Origin: an uncultured Bacteroidia bacterium
GTDB lineage: Bacteria > Bacteroidota > Bacteroidia > Bacteroidales > Prolixibacteraceae
DNA length: 64,000 nucleotides
NCBI GenBank assembly: GCA_903918045.1
Contig: CAIXCY010000154.1
Location: 1-64,000 of the forward strand
Direction: 5' to 3'
Position numbers and translations under genes: made by a program. The notes under the pieces are model-generated. The model had not been told where the DNA came from and searched no databases. It saw nothing but the letters and a program-made list of their open reading frames with translations. Below, piece by piece: positions 15,702 through 25,244 of the stretch; positions within the stretch are counted from its first letter, which is position 1; each line of letters starts with the position of its first letter.

Positions 15702-16928
15702 TTGAACCTCTCGTTTTACATAGCGAAAAGATATCTCCTCTCGAAGAAGAAGACTAATCTAATCAATATCATTTCTTCCATTTCGGTGGCTGGCATGGTG
15801 ATTGGAACGATAGGATTGATTATCGGATTATCGGGCTTTAATGGTTTCGATAGTCTGATCAAATCGTTGTTTTCCTCCTTTGATGCTGATCTGAAAATTA
15901 CACTTGCGGAGGGTAAAAGCTTTAATGCTTATAATCAAGATTTTAAAGATATTCGCAAACTAAAGGAGATCCTGTTTTTTTCAGAAATTGTTGAGGATAA
16001 TGCGCTTCTAAGGTATGAGAATCGCCAGGTTCTGGCAACGATAAAAGGAGTAAGTGACGAGTTCAGTCAAATGACCGGGCTTGATACAATGATTGTGGAG
16101 GGATCGTTTAAACTCAAAGAGGAGGATAAGCAATATGCAGTTTTAGGACAAGGAGTTGCCTATTATCTTTCTGCGAGTCTTAACCTTATGAATCCAATCA
16201 ATATTTATGTCCCACAAAAAGGGAGAAAAGCGGCTCCATCTGTTACCGGGGGTTTTAATCAGGGTTATATTTATCCGTCGGGGATATTCTCTGTACAACA
16301 GGAGCTTGATTCAAAATATATGATTGTACCGATCTCATTTGCCAGGGATCTATTTGAAATGGCAGGTAAGGTTAATTCGGTGGAACTGAAATTACGGGAG
16401 GGTGCTTCAGTGAGTAAGGTTCAGGAATCGATCTCAGCCAAACTGGGCAGCCGCTTCATCGTAAAGAATCGCTATCAGCAGCACGATTATCTTTATAAAA
16501 CAATGCAGGGGGAGAAATATGCCGTTTACCTTATTCTTATCCTTATTCTGATTATAGCATCGTTCAATATTGTGGGATCGCTCACGATGCTGATTATTGA
16601 CAAGAAAGAGGATATTTCAATTTTGCAGAGCATGGGAGCAGACAGGGTGCTGATTCGTAATATTTTCCTCTTCGAAGGGTGGTCGGTGTCATTGTTGGGA
16701 GCGGTTATTGGAACGTTTATCGGAATTGCGATCTGTCAGCTTCAGATCACTTACGGATTGGTCAAGCTACAAGGCGGAGGTTCATTTATAATTGATGCTT
16801 ATCCGATGAAAATTATCCCGCTTGATATCCTGATGATATTCTGTTCCGTAGTTTTTATCGGTTTTGTCGCCGCCTGGCTGCCTGTTAAATATATTTCCGG
16901 GAAATTTCTTCACGAAGAGGCTCATTAA
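15702..16928 (+). CDS. LolC/E-like ABC transporter permease (FtsX family)
   Basis: A 408-residue protein beginning with TTG at 15702 (NLSFYIAKRYLLSKKKT). The architecture is that of LolC/LolE/MacB permeases: a membrane helix at about 25-45, a large periplasmic domain (about 50-270), then three membrane helices containing NIVGSLTMLIIDKKEDISILQSMGA, the cytoplasmic coupling region. These act with a LolD-type ATPase to release lipoproteins from the inner membrane. No ATPase gene lies next to it, so the partner would be encoded elsewhere. It is likely co-transcribed with rbfA. Confidence 0.88.
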   Translation: MNLSFYIAKRYLLSKKKTNLINIISSISVAGMVIGTIGLIIGLSGFNGFDSLIKSLFSSFDADLKITLAEGKSFNAYNQDFKDIRKLKEILFFSEIVEDNALLRYENRQVLATIKGVSDEFSQMTGLDTMIVEGSFKLKEEDKQYAVLGQGVAYYLSASLNLMNPINIYVPQKGRKAAPSVTGGFNQGYIYPSGIFSVQQELDSKYMIVPISFARDLFEMAGKVNSVELKLREGASVSKVQESISAKLGSRFIVKNRYQQHDYLYKTMQGEKYAVYLILILILIIASFNIVGSLTMLIIDKKEDISILQSMGADRVLIRNIFLFEGWSVSLLGAVIGTFIGIAICQLQITYGLVKLQGGGSFIIDAYPMKIIPLDILMIFCSVVFIGFVAAWLPVKYISGKFLHEEAH

Positions 16929-16949
16929 ATTGTGGGGCGGATGGTAACT

Positions 16950-17066
16950 GACGGCTGGCGGCTGGTAACTGGATCATCCATTTACAACGAAGGTTGTGTT
17001 TCTGAAGAATTAAAGGATTTCTGTTTAGAAAATACAGCCAGCTGCGAGTTGCTGGCAGCCAGAAGC
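16950..17066. repeat. Imperfect inverted repeat (REP/MITE-like), copy 2
   Basis: The left arm near 16953-16972 (GGCTGGCGGCTGGTAACTGG) resembles the reverse complement of 17038-17062 (core CTGGCTGCCAGCAACT). The same core is in the element at 1223-1348. It separates the convergent permease and response-regulator genes and could serve as a bidirectional barrier to transcription. Confidence 0.5.
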
Positions 17067-17109
17067 CTTTTGTATAAGTCACTTTTTCAATCAATGCCTG
17101 TTGACTTTC

Positions 17110-17790
17110 CTACTCAGTTTCTATAAATTGAAAGCCTATACCACGAACCGTCTCCAGAAATTCACCTTTACAATATTCTGAGAGTTTTTTGCGCAGATTC
17201 TTGATATGAACATCAATATAATTTGAATTGTAATTTTCCTCGATAATATCTCCCCAGATATGTTCTGAAATCTGAAGACGGGTTACCACCCTGTTCTTGT
17301 TGAGGATAAGGAAGCTCAGAATATCATATTCTTTTCGGGTTAGCGAAACCTGATTCCCATCGGAAGAGACGATTCGCTTATCCAGGTCGATTTCGAGTTT
17401 ATTAACGTTAATTATATTCGCCCTGATTCCATGTTTGCGCCTCATTACTGCCATGATGCGCGATTTCAGCTCGAGTAACGAAAATGGTTTGGGTAAATAG
17501 TCGTCGGCTCCAATATTAAGTCCTTTGATACGATCCTCCAGGGCACTTCTGGCAGATAGAATAATGACAGCAGTATTGCTATTATTTTTGACTGACTCCT
17601 TAAGCAGATCAATCCCGTCATAATCGGGTAATCCCAGATCGAGAAGTAAGAGGTCATAATTATTCGAGAAAAGTTTATCAGATGCAATCCTGCCGGTATG
17701 TGCCTCTTCACACGAGAATCCCTCCTTCTCCAGATAGCTTCTCACCTCTTTGGAAAGTGGAATCTCATCCTCAACAATTAAAACATGCAT
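17110..17790 (-). CDS. OmpR-family response regulator
   Basis: 226 residues from the ATG at 17790; the longer frame to 17850 adds 20 residues not typical of a receiver. The N-terminal receiver has VLIVEDEI, the phospho-acceptor region LLLLDLGLPDYDG and KPFSLLEL; the C-terminal winged helix shows LTRKEYDILSFLILN and YIDVHIKNLRKKL. It is divergent from, and surely paired with, the histidine kinase starting at 17904. Target genes are not apparent; the small secreted protein after the kinase is a candidate. Confidence 0.95.
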   Translation of the reverse strand: MHVLIVEDEIPLSKEVRSYLEKEGFSCEEAHTGRIASDKLFSNNYDLLLLDLGLPDYDGIDLLKESVKNNSNTAVIILSARSALEDRIKGLNIGADDYLPKPFSLLELKSRIMAVMRRKHGIRANIINVNKLEIDLDKRIVSSDGNQVSLTRKEYDILSFLILNKNRVVTRLQISEHIWGDIIEENYNSNYIDVHIKNLRKKLSEYCKGEFLETVRGIGFQFIETE

Positions 17791-17903
17791 TTTAAATTTT
17801 TTTATGCGAACTTGATTCATCAAACCTACATGAAAAAATCGAGATCTCACAATTAAATCAATATCCTTATCGTATTTTTATACCTTATTAGAAACCAATA
17901 ATT

Positions 17904-19253
17904 ATGATGAGACTTGAACTCAAGCTCGCTTTAATTGGAGCGCTTTCCAAAATAATGATCTTCTTTATCCTGCTAATACTTATGCAGCAGGTTATTGATA
18001 AGCAAGCTTTGCGGCAGACTGACCACGACCTGATTAAGATGAAGGATAAAACAATGGATATCGTGGGAAAGATCGGGATAAATTCTTTCCTGAACATTGA
18101 AAAAGACAGCGTTTATGCAAGCTATAATATGTTGAAGGATGAATACATTACAATTGACCTGGATACAAAAGAGAGTCTGGGGAAACTCGTATTTTCAGAT
18201 GAAGCCAGAGAGATTGAAGGTGACGATTTTGATTTCCGTATCCTTAATTACGGATTTGAGATTAATAATCAATATTACAATCTTGAAGTTGGTAAAAACA
18301 TTCAGCTGATTAATTCACTGAACAAAATGATGAAAAATATCTCTATCATCATCATACTTGTTGTGCTTTTAATTACAATAATTTTTGATGTGGGGATCAA
18401 TAAATACCTGCTGAACCCTTTGAATAAGATGATTATCCGAAAATTAAAGACAATAACAAGCCCCGAGACCTTCGATTTTTCGGAGCTGAAAAGTTCCACC
18501 TCAGATTTTGTCTATCTCAACAATGCTCTGAATGAATTGATGCACAAGGTGACAACGATTCTGAAAAATCAGCAGAAATTTACCGCTGATGTCTCACACG
18601 AACTGTTTACTCCGATATCGATCATGCAAACCAAACTTGAAAATCTGCTGACCTCAGCTAATTTGCCTGAAAAATTTGTTTCCAGTATTCTGGATCAGCA
18701 GAATAATCTGAACAGATTACAGCAAATTATTAAGGCTCTGCTTTTAATTGCCAGAATTGAAAATGATCAGTTCTCAAAAAATGAGACGATTCAGTTTAAA
18801 GAACTTGTGGATGAGATTATTCTCAATATCGAAGATAGGGCAGAGATGAAAAATATTACAATCGAAAATTTGGTTCACCCTAATGACACCTTATCCAATA
18901 TCAACAAATCGCTGATATATATACTGATGTTCAACCTTGTTTCAAATGCCATCAAATATAACAGAGATGGTGGAAGGATTCGGATTATCTGCTTTGAAAC
19001 AGGAAATACGTTTTGTATCGAAGTAATCGATAATGGGATTGGAATTGATAATGATCAGATCTCGAATATCTTTAATCGTTTTAAAAGAGTTGATTCTGCT
19101 TCAGGTGAGGGTTATGGTCTTGGTCTTTCCATCGTGAACAGTATCGTGGGTTTCCATAATGGCTTCATTGAGGTTCAATCTGTAAAGGGGGAGGGATCGA
19201 CGTTTAAAATTCAATTACCGTTAATAAATGTTAAAATTAATGCCATTGGATAA
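17904..19253 (+). CDS. Sensor histidine kinase
   Basis: 449 residues. Membrane helices at about 10-28 and 145-164 flank a roughly 115-residue periplasmic sensor of no recognised fold. The H-box is SHELFTPI with His232 (Phe where Arg is usual), the N-box NLVSNAIKYN, then IEVIDNGIGID and GEGYGLGLSIV for ATP binding. It phosphorylates the divergent regulator at 17110-17790. The 113-bp gap between the two genes holds both start regions. Confidence 0.95.
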   Translation: MMRLELKLALIGALSKIMIFFILLILMQQVIDKQALRQTDHDLIKMKDKTMDIVGKIGINSFLNIEKDSVYASYNMLKDEYITIDLDTKESLGKLVFSDEAREIEGDDFDFRILNYGFEINNQYYNLEVGKNIQLINSLNKMMKNISIIIILVVLLITIIFDVGINKYLLNPLNKMIIRKLKTITSPETFDFSELKSSTSDFVYLNNALNELMHKVTTILKNQQKFTADVSHELFTPISIMQTKLENLLTSANLPEKFVSSILDQQNNLNRLQQIIKALLLIARIENDQFSKNETIQFKELVDEIILNIEDRAEMKNITIENLVHPNDTLSNINKSLIYILMFNLVSNAIKYNRDGGRIRIICFETGNTFCIEVIDNGIGIDNDQISNIFNRFKRVDSASGEGYGLGLSIVNSIVGFHNGFIEVQSVKGEGSTFKIQLPLINVKINAIG

Positions 19254-19262
19254 ATCTTCATG

Positions 19263-19284
19263 ATTCCTTCATGATCGAAGGAAT
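19263..19284. promoter_or_regulatory. Palindrome between the kinase and the small secreted-protein gene
   Basis: ATTCCTTC and GAAGGAAT form perfect 8-bp arms around ATGATC. It lies 10 bp past the kinase stop and 37 bp before the next start. It could be an operator or a weak hairpin. Confidence 0.4.
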
Positions 19285-19320
19285 ACATTTGATCCGTAAA
19301 CAATATTAAAATTCTCTATT

Positions 19321-19557
19321 ATGAAAAAAGTACTTGCATTATTAAGTTTTGTATTTGTATTAGGTTTGATCTCTGTTAACGCTCAGGATGCACCTAAAAA
19401 AGTTGCTAAAAAAGCTCCTGCTAAAACTGAAGCAGCTGCTAAACCAGCCGCAAAAGCAGCTCCTGCAAAAGCAGCTCCAGCTAAAGCCGCTCCTGCAAAA
19501 GCCGCTGTAAAACCTGCAAAAAAATCTGCAAAAAAAGTTGCTGCAGCAAAGAAATAA
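19321..19557 (+). CDS. Secreted Lys/Ala/Pro-rich small protein
   Basis: 78 residues. A clear Sec signal peptide (MKKVLALLSFVFVLGLISVNAQ) is followed by a mature part of about 56 residues made almost only of Lys, Ala and Pro, with repeated KAAPA units and a KKSAKKVAAAKK tail. The composition is like histone H1 tails, but the signal peptide argues for the periplasm or surface. The product would be strongly basic and disordered, perhaps binding polyanions such as LPS, teichoic-like polymers or extracellular DNA; this is inference. It sits just downstream of the histidine kinase and has its own strong terminator. Confidence 0.8.
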   Translation: MKKVLALLSFVFVLGLISVNAQDAPKKVAKKAPAKTEAAAKPAAKAAPAKAAPAKAAPAKAAVKPAKKSAKKVAAAKK

Positions 19558-19571
19558 GCAGTAATAAATTA

Positions 19572-19610
19572 TAAAAAAACCGCAGATTGAATTCTGCGGT
19601 TTTTTTTTGT
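19572..19610 (+). terminator. Intrinsic terminator
   Basis: AAAACCGCAGA and TCTGCGGTTTT form a stable stem over a short loop, followed by a run of T. It ends the Lys/Ala-rich protein gene. As the T/A-rich flanks are symmetric, it may also serve metG from the opposite strand. Confidence 0.9.
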
Positions 19611-19665
19611 CTCTAAATTTCCATGTGGATAGGTTTCAGATTTTGAAACGGATGATAATTCTGGT

Positions 19666-21699
19666 TTATCTCACTTCTGAGCCCTCTTTAATCTTCTTAT
19701 CAGCAGTAACAAAGACCAGGGCTCCATCGGCATTTTCGGCCATAAGTATCATTCCTTGTGATTCGATCCCCTTTAGGTTTTTAGGTGCAAGGTTGACCAA
19801 AATAGAAACCTGCTGACCAATGATCTTTTCGGGTTCAAAGTATTCAGCAATTCCCGAAACGACGGTGCGCTTATCGATTCCGGTATCGATTGTGAGCCTG
19901 AGTAATTTTTTAGTTTTGGCGACTTTTTCTGCGGCAATAATTGTCCCGATACGGATGTCCAGTTTCGCGAAATCTTCATATTCAATGTTCTCCTTTGCAG
20001 GGCTTACCTGTGCCTGCTCCAGTTCATTCACTTTTTTTGTAGCTAGCAATTTATCTACTTGTGTCTGAATTGCATCATCTTCAATCTTTTCAAAAAGTAA
20101 TTCAGGCGTTTTAATTTTATGTCCTCCACTGATCAGATCGGTACGGCCGAGTTGATCCCAGTCCAATTTCTCAAGGTTCATAAATCCGCGCAGTTTCTCA
20201 GTCGTAAAAGGAAGAAAGGGTTCAAAAATGATTGTCAGATTGGCCGTAATCTGGAGGGCTGTATTCAAAATTGTTTTTACACGTTCAGGATCCGTTTTTA
20301 CAACTTTCCATGGTTCCATTTCAGCAAGATACTTATTACCAAGACGCGCCAGTTCCATAGCACCTTTCAAGGCTTCACGGAAATGGTAGGTATCGATTGA
20401 TTTCTCTACCTCCCGTTTCAAGTTTATTATTTCGTCGAGTGTTTGCTGATCATATTGGGTTAATTCTCCAGCAGCGGGGACTATGCCGTCATAGTATTTG
20501 TCTGTAAGGACTAAAGCTCTGTTCACGAAATTTCCAAAAATGGCTACAAGTTCGCTGTTATTCCTGGTTTGAAAATCCTTCCAGGTAAAGTCATTATCTT
20601 TTGTTTCCGGTGCGTTAGCGGTGAGGGTATATTTAAGTACATCTTCCTTTCCCGGAAAATCTTCGAGATATTCATGCAACCATACTGCCCAGTTTCGGGA
20701 TGTTGAAATTTTGTCCCCTTCAAGGTTGAGGAACTCATTGGCGGGAACATTTTCCGGCAGAATATACGAACCCTCAGCTTTTAAAACTACCGGAAAGATG
20801 ATGCAATGAAACACGATATTATCTTTCCCGATAAAATGTACAAGCTTGGTTTCCGGATCTTTCCACCATTTTTCCCAGTCAGGTGTAAGCTCCTTCGTGG
20901 CAGAGATATAGCCTATAGGAGCATCAAACCAGACATAGAGTACTTTGCCCTCAGCCCCTTCAACCGGGACCGGAATTCCCCAGTCAAGGTCGCGGGTAAC
21001 GGCACGCGGGTTTAATCCCCCATCAATCCATGATTTACATTGTCCGTAAACGTTTGGTTTCCATTCCTTGTGCTCTTCCAGAATCCATTCCCGCAACCAG
21101 GGTTCATACTTATCGAGTGGTAAAAACCAATGTTTGGTCGTCCTCATCATCGGCTTATTACCGCTCAGGACCGATTTGGGATCGACCAGGTCCGTTGCGT
21201 TAAGCGTACTTCCGCAGCTTTCGCATTGGTCACCATACGCTTTTTCATAATTGCATTTAGGACAAGTTCCCGTGATATAGCGGTCAGCTAAAAATTGGTT
21301 AGCCTCCTCGTCGTAAAATTGTTCTGATGTTTGTTCAATAAATGCCCCTTTATCGTAAAGTGTTTTGAAGATTTCAGAAGCTGTTTCGTGGTGAATCTTA
21401 GCGCTTGTGCGGGAGTATACGTCAAATGAAATGCCGAATTTTTCAAACGAATCTTTGATCATGCCATGGTATTTATCAACCACATCCTGAGGTTTAATCC
21501 CCTCTTTCTTAGCTTTAAGGGTGATCGGAACGCCATGTTCATCGGAACCACCGATAAAGGCAACCTCTTCGCCTCTGAGTCGCAGATAACGGGCATAAAT
21601 ATCTGCAGGAACATACACACCGGCCAGATGGCCAATATGAACCGGGCCATTAGCGTAGGGCAATGCAGAGGTGATCAGCGTTCGTTTAAAATTCTTCAT
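19666..21699 (-). CDS. metG: Methionyl-tRNA synthetase with C-terminal tRNA-binding domain
   Basis: 677 residues. The class I HIGH-type motif is in [14 protein letters not shown]; a zinc knuckle follows ([19 protein letters not shown]); the KMSKS-type loop is DKISTSRN. The C-terminal part, from about 575, is an EMAP/Trbp111-like OB domain ([17 protein letters not shown]). It charges tRNA-Met in the cytoplasm. A textbook Bacteroidota promoter lies 43-74 bp upstream. Confidence 0.98.
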   Translation of the reverse strand: MKNFKRTLITSALPYANGPVHIGHLAGVYVPADIYARYLRLRGEEVAFIGGSDEHGVPITLKAKKEGIKPQDVVDKYHGMIKDSFEKFGISFDVYSRTSAKIHHETASEIFKTLYDKGAFIEQTSEQFYDEEANQFLADRYITGTCPKCNYEKAYGDQCESCGSTLNATDLVDPKSVLSGNKPMMRTTKHWFLPLDKYEPWLREWILEEHKEWKPNVYGQCKSWIDGGLNPRAVTRDLDWGIPVPVEGAEGKVLYVWFDAPIGYISATKELTPDWEKWWKDPETKLVHFIGKDNIVFHCIIFPVVLKAEGSYILPENVPANEFLNLEGDKISTSRNWAVWLHEYLEDFPGKEDVLKYTLTANAPETKDNDFTWKDFQTRNNSELVAIFGNFVNRALVLTDKYYDGIVPAAGELTQYDQQTLDEIINLKREVEKSIDTYHFREALKGAMELARLGNKYLAEMEPWKVVKTDPERVKTILNTALQITANLTIIFEPFLPFTTEKLRGFMNLEKLDWDQLGRTDLISGGHKIKTPELLFEKIEDDAIQTQVDKLLATKKVNELEQAQVSPAKENIEYEDFAKLDIRIGTIIAAEKVAKTKKLLRLTIDTGIDKRTVVSGIAEYFEPEKIIGQQVSILVNLAPKNLKGIESQGMILMAENADGALVFVTADKKIKEGSEVR

Positions 21700-21741
21700 T
21701 GAAAGGAAATTTCTTTAAAATATGGTTCCGAAATAGAGGTG

Positions 21742-21773
21742 CAAAGATAATACTAACCTGAACAAGAATCAAA
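21742..21773 (-). promoter_or_regulatory. Bacteroidota primary-sigma promoter for metG
   Basis: On the minus strand TTTG (21773-21770), a 20-base spacer and TATCTTTG (21749-21742) match the TTTG-N19-21-TAnnTTTG consensus exactly. The predicted start site is near 21735, about 35 bases before the metG ATG. Confidence 0.7.
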
Positions 21774-21914
21774 CTAACGTGAAAGTTAGATTTTTAGAAC
21801 GCGGTGGATGATAGAAATAAAAAAATTAAATAAATTTCAACTACTCTTTGGATAAACTAACCTATCTTTACCTGATCTGACTTCTCGCTGCATAATTAAA
21901 ATTGGAATTTCGTC

Positions 21915-23609
21915 ATGAAAAGTCTTTTTTTTCTGCTTGTGATCCTCTCCACCTCGCTTCAATGGTATATAGTTAAGGGGCAGACTTCTGTTGTACCCAG
22001 GGATGAAATGATCAGAATTCTGATATTTAGCGGGAGGAATAATCATGAATGGCAAAAGACAACTCCTTTGCTAGGGCGAATATTTAAAGATTCAAAGCTA
22101 TTTAATGTTTCAATAACAGAAAGGCCTGATACATTTTCATATCCTTTACTGAAGAAATTCAGGATAGTCATCAGTAATTGGAATACCTGGCCCGATAATA
22201 AATTGAGATTGAGCGCTCAATGGGAGCGTGATTTTATGAAATATGTGATTGAAGGTGGCGGAGTACTCTCATTTCATGCCGGAGCCTCCTCTTTTTATGA
22301 TTGGGAGCCTTATCACCAGATCGGAATTGGCCGATGGGGAACGGATACCCGTCACGGCCCCCGTGCAAAGGGACATGTTTATGGATTTGATCAAAACCAC
22401 CCGATAACCAAGGGAATGGGTGATTTTTATATTATGGACGAAATTTGGGAGAATAGTGAGATCTACCCGGAGGCAAAAGCGATTGGTAAATTATCAGCAA
22501 CAGAAGCAAAGGATGGTCATCCGATTGACGTTTCTGCTGTTTTTGTCAATCAGACCGGAAGGGGCAGAACATTCTTCACTACGCTGGGGCACGATGAAAG
22601 AGCGCTTCTTAATTCAGGATTTCAAACACTTCTGTTGCGTGCAGCCCAGTGGTGTGCAGGGAGTGAGGTCACAATCCCGGTTCCGGCATGCCTAGAAGTA
22701 TCGGATAACAAACTAAATTCAAAAGCCCATTTCAACTGGATAAGAACTGATACAACTGTCACCTTAAAAAATAATTCCGGGATTATCTGGCAGTATAACT
22801 ATAATAACCGGTTCGGAAAACCCTATTTTCATCCGCTTATTGTAAAAAACTCGGATCTGTCGTGTGTTTCTCCTCCTGATCATCCGTGGCATCTTGGACT
22901 TTGGTTTTCGTGGAAGTTTATCAATGGGATTAACTATTGGGAATATATGAACGGTTATAATTCGCCGGAAACCGGTTATAAATCAGAAGGAGTAACCCAA
23001 ATTACAGAAAAGAAGGTAGTTACCAATGCCGATTTTTCAGCTGAAATAGCCATGAAATTTAATTATCATCCTATTCAGGGGATTCCGGTTCTGGAAGAGG
23101 AACGTACCTTGCATGTTTCAGCTCCTTTACCGGATGAAAGCTATTTTATTGATGAAGAACACCTGTTCAAACCATTAGCAGATAGCGTATTGCTCGATAG
23201 AACGCCGATAAGTGGAGAACCGGGAGGCCAATCATGGGGAGGCTATTCGGGATTATCAGTTCGGTTTAATCAGGATTATACGTTGCCCAAAATAGTCTCT
23301 CCGCTTGACAGCGCAAACCTCCGCAAAGGAAACTGGCTCTATATGGGTTTTAATTCCATAATAAATGAGAAAGCTGGGATCTCAATCCTTCAACATCCGG
23401 AGTTCACTCCCGGCCCAACAAGATGGTATGTAATCAGCGATCAGAATGTGCCGTTTTATTATTTTAGTCCGGCAGTATTGTTTAACCGGAGCATTCTCCT
23501 TAAAAGGGGGGAGACACTGCGCCTGAATTACAGGATCTGGATGTTACCCGGTGAGATTTCAAAAGAGCGTTTGCAGCAGAAGTTTGACCAATATGTATCT
23601 ACAAAGTAA
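21915..23609 (+). CDS. ThuA domain fused to DUF6807 (PmoA-like) protein
   Basis: 564 residues with an N-terminal signal peptide (to about 23). Residues about 35-260 are a ThuA domain (RILIFSGRNNHEWQKTT, GGGVLSFHAGASSF, TFFTTLGHDERAL). Residues about 270-560 match the DUF6807/PmoA-like family, recognisable from HPLIVKN, DHPWHLGLWFSW and GYKSEGV; despite the old PmoA name this is not a methane monooxygenase. Both halves are typical of glycoside or keto-sugar utilisation clusters, and the next gene (59 bp on) is a Gfo/Idh/MocA oxidoreductase. Exported, role unknown in detail. Confidence 0.85.
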   Translation: MKSLFFLLVILSTSLQWYIVKGQTSVVPRDEMIRILIFSGRNNHEWQKTTPLLGRIFKDSKLFNVSITERPDTFSYPLLKKFRIVISNWNTWPDNKLRLSAQWERDFMKYVIEGGGVLSFHAGASSFYDWEPYHQIGIGRWGTDTRHGPRAKGHVYGFDQNHPITKGMGDFYIMDEIWENSEIYPEAKAIGKLSATEAKDGHPIDVSAVFVNQTGRGRTFFTTLGHDERALLNSGFQTLLLRAAQWCAGSEVTIPVPACLEVSDNKLNSKAHFNWIRTDTTVTLKNNSGIIWQYNYNNRFGKPYFHPLIVKNSDLSCVSPPDHPWHLGLWFSWKFINGINYWEYMNGYNSPETGYKSEGVTQITEKKVVTNADFSAEIAMKFNYHPIQGIPVLEEERTLHVSAPLPDESYFIDEEHLFKPLADSVLLDRTPISGEPGGQSWGGYSGLSVRFNQDYTLPKIVSPLDSANLRKGNWLYMGFNSIINEKAGISILQHPEFTPGPTRWYVISDQNVPFYYFSPAVLFNRSILLKRGETLRLNYRIWMLPGEISKERLQQKFDQYVSTK

Positions 23610-23668
23610 TTTTACAAATCCTGATATTATCTAAAGCTATTTATTAAATAACTTAATAACAATGTGAT

Positions 23669-25045
23669 ATGAAAATTGGTGAAAAAATTAGTAGTCAGAT
23701 TTCGCGAAGGAATTTTGTACAGCGTACTGTTAAGGGGGCAATTGGAGCCGCAGTATTACCAACAATTCTTGGTTCATGTTCAAACTGGAGAGGCGCCAAC
23801 GACCGTCTGGTCGTAGGGCATATTGGAGTTGGGTCACGGGGAACTGATGAACTAATGTCCTATTTCCTGCCGTTAAGGGAAGCGATGAATATTGCAGTAT
23901 GTGATACATTTAAAGGTCGTCGTGATTCTGTCGCGAGTAAAATCAACCAATTCTATAAACAGAATAACTTTACGACAAAGCAATGTTCAACCTACCTCGA
24001 TATGGATGAAATGCTTCAACGTAAGGATATTGATGCAGTTCATATTACGACACCAGATCATTGGCATTTGCTTGCCGCGATAAAAGCTGCGCGGGCCGGT
24101 AAACATATTATGCTTGCAAAACCACTTGGACTGAGTTATCCGCAAAGCCTAATGCTTGCAAAGGAACTCAAAGCGAATAATGTAAAGTTTCATTACGGGA
24201 CTCAACAACGCACTGTAGCGCACATGAAACTCGGATATGATCTGATTCGTAACGGAGCTATCGGTGAAATTGGAAGGGTCGATGTTTGGGCTCCCGGGAA
24301 AAATGAGGTCCCGGTTCCGGTTTGTAATGAGGTTCCGATTCCACCGGATTTTGATTTTGAACGATGGAGTGGGCCAGCCCCTTTAAGACCCTATTGTCCG
24401 GAGAGGGTTACAAATAACAGCTCATGGTTTAACAACGATTACAGCATTGGTTTTTTGGCAGGTTGGGGGGCCCACCCTCTGGATATATTGGTCTGGATAT
24501 TAAAGGATAAGGTAAATACAAAGTACAGTTGCCAGGGGAGTGGAGCGTATTGGCCTGCCGGGGGATTGTATAATAACATCCTCTCATGGGATGTGAACTG
24601 CAACTATCAGAATGGTCTTGAGCTTCATTTTGTAAGCACCGATGTTGCATTAAAAGGAATGCTTGATCACCGGATCCGGAAAGAGGGAGATGGGACAACA
24701 TTCTACGGTACAAAGGGTTGGATTTCACTGAGTCGTTCCTCAGCACAATCGGATATTCCCGAAATCGATCAAAAACTAAATAATTTTCCAAAACATCAAA
24801 ATGGTGGAATAGAGGGGGAAAATAACACCATGGGAAGACGGTTTCTGGCTGTAGCCCGGGGTAAAGAGGCAGAGCTTTGTCCACTCGATGAGGCAATGAT
24901 CTCCGATACAATCAGTCATATGGGAGATATTGCCATTCGAACCGGACGAAAGGTTACATGGGATCCGAAAGCCGGCGAAGTAGTTGGTGATATTGAGGCT
25001 AATAAATTATATATCAGGGATATGAGATCACCTTATTTGATGTGA
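23669..25045 (+). CDS. Gfo/Idh/MocA family oxidoreductase, Tat lipoprotein
   Basis: 458 residues. Twin-arginine leader SRRNFVQRT, hydrophobic segment and lipobox LGSC (Cys37). Nucleotide-binding VGHIGVGSRGTD is at about 49-60. The catalytic EKP is AKP here (residues 150-152), keeping the lysine. It pairs with the ThuA-DUF6807 gene upstream. Its overall plan resembles the member at 1-1169 (acidic residue of EKP lost in both), suggesting a shared subfamily. Confidence 0.9.
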   Translation: MKIGEKISSQISRRNFVQRTVKGAIGAAVLPTILGSCSNWRGANDRLVVGHIGVGSRGTDELMSYFLPLREAMNIAVCDTFKGRRDSVASKINQFYKQNNFTTKQCSTYLDMDEMLQRKDIDAVHITTPDHWHLLAAIKAARAGKHIMLAKPLGLSYPQSLMLAKELKANNVKFHYGTQQRTVAHMKLGYDLIRNGAIGEIGRVDVWAPGKNEVPVPVCNEVPIPPDFDFERWSGPAPLRPYCPERVTNNSSWFNNDYSIGFLAGWGAHPLDILVWILKDKVNTKYSCQGSGAYWPAGGLYNNILSWDVNCNYQNGLELHFVSTDVALKGMLDHRIRKEGDGTTFYGTKGWISLSRSSAQSDIPEIDQKLNNFPKHQNGGIEGENNTMGRRFLAVARGKEAELCPLDEAMISDTISHMGDIAIRTGRKVTWDPKAGEVVGDIEANKLYIRDMRSPYLM

Positions 25046-25070
25046 GCAATGATATAATTTTTTTTGCTGG

Positions 25071-25099
25071 TTCCCCGTTGTTTAAAAAACTGCGGGGAA
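25071..25099 (+). terminator. Probable hairpin terminator
   Basis: TTCCCCG and CGGGGAA form a 7-bp stem around an A/T-rich loop, 25 bp after the oxidoreductase stop. The following tract is only moderately T-rich (TCTTTGTTG). Confidence 0.5.
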
Positions 25100-25244
25100 T
25101 CTTTGTTGTATCAAATTTCAGACTGCCTTAGATGGTTCGTTACATTAATCCTTTGATTGTGTTCAAACATTTATTTAACTAGATTTGTTGTTTTATTATA
25201 AAATGTAAATTGTAATACAGTAGTTTAGATAAAATATCCCTCAA

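Noticed and set aside
21915-23609. Methane monooxygenase subunit (from the PmoA label of its C-terminal family)
   Set aside because: The sequence is a soluble exported sugar-cluster domain (DUF6807) without PmoA membrane helices or metal ligands.
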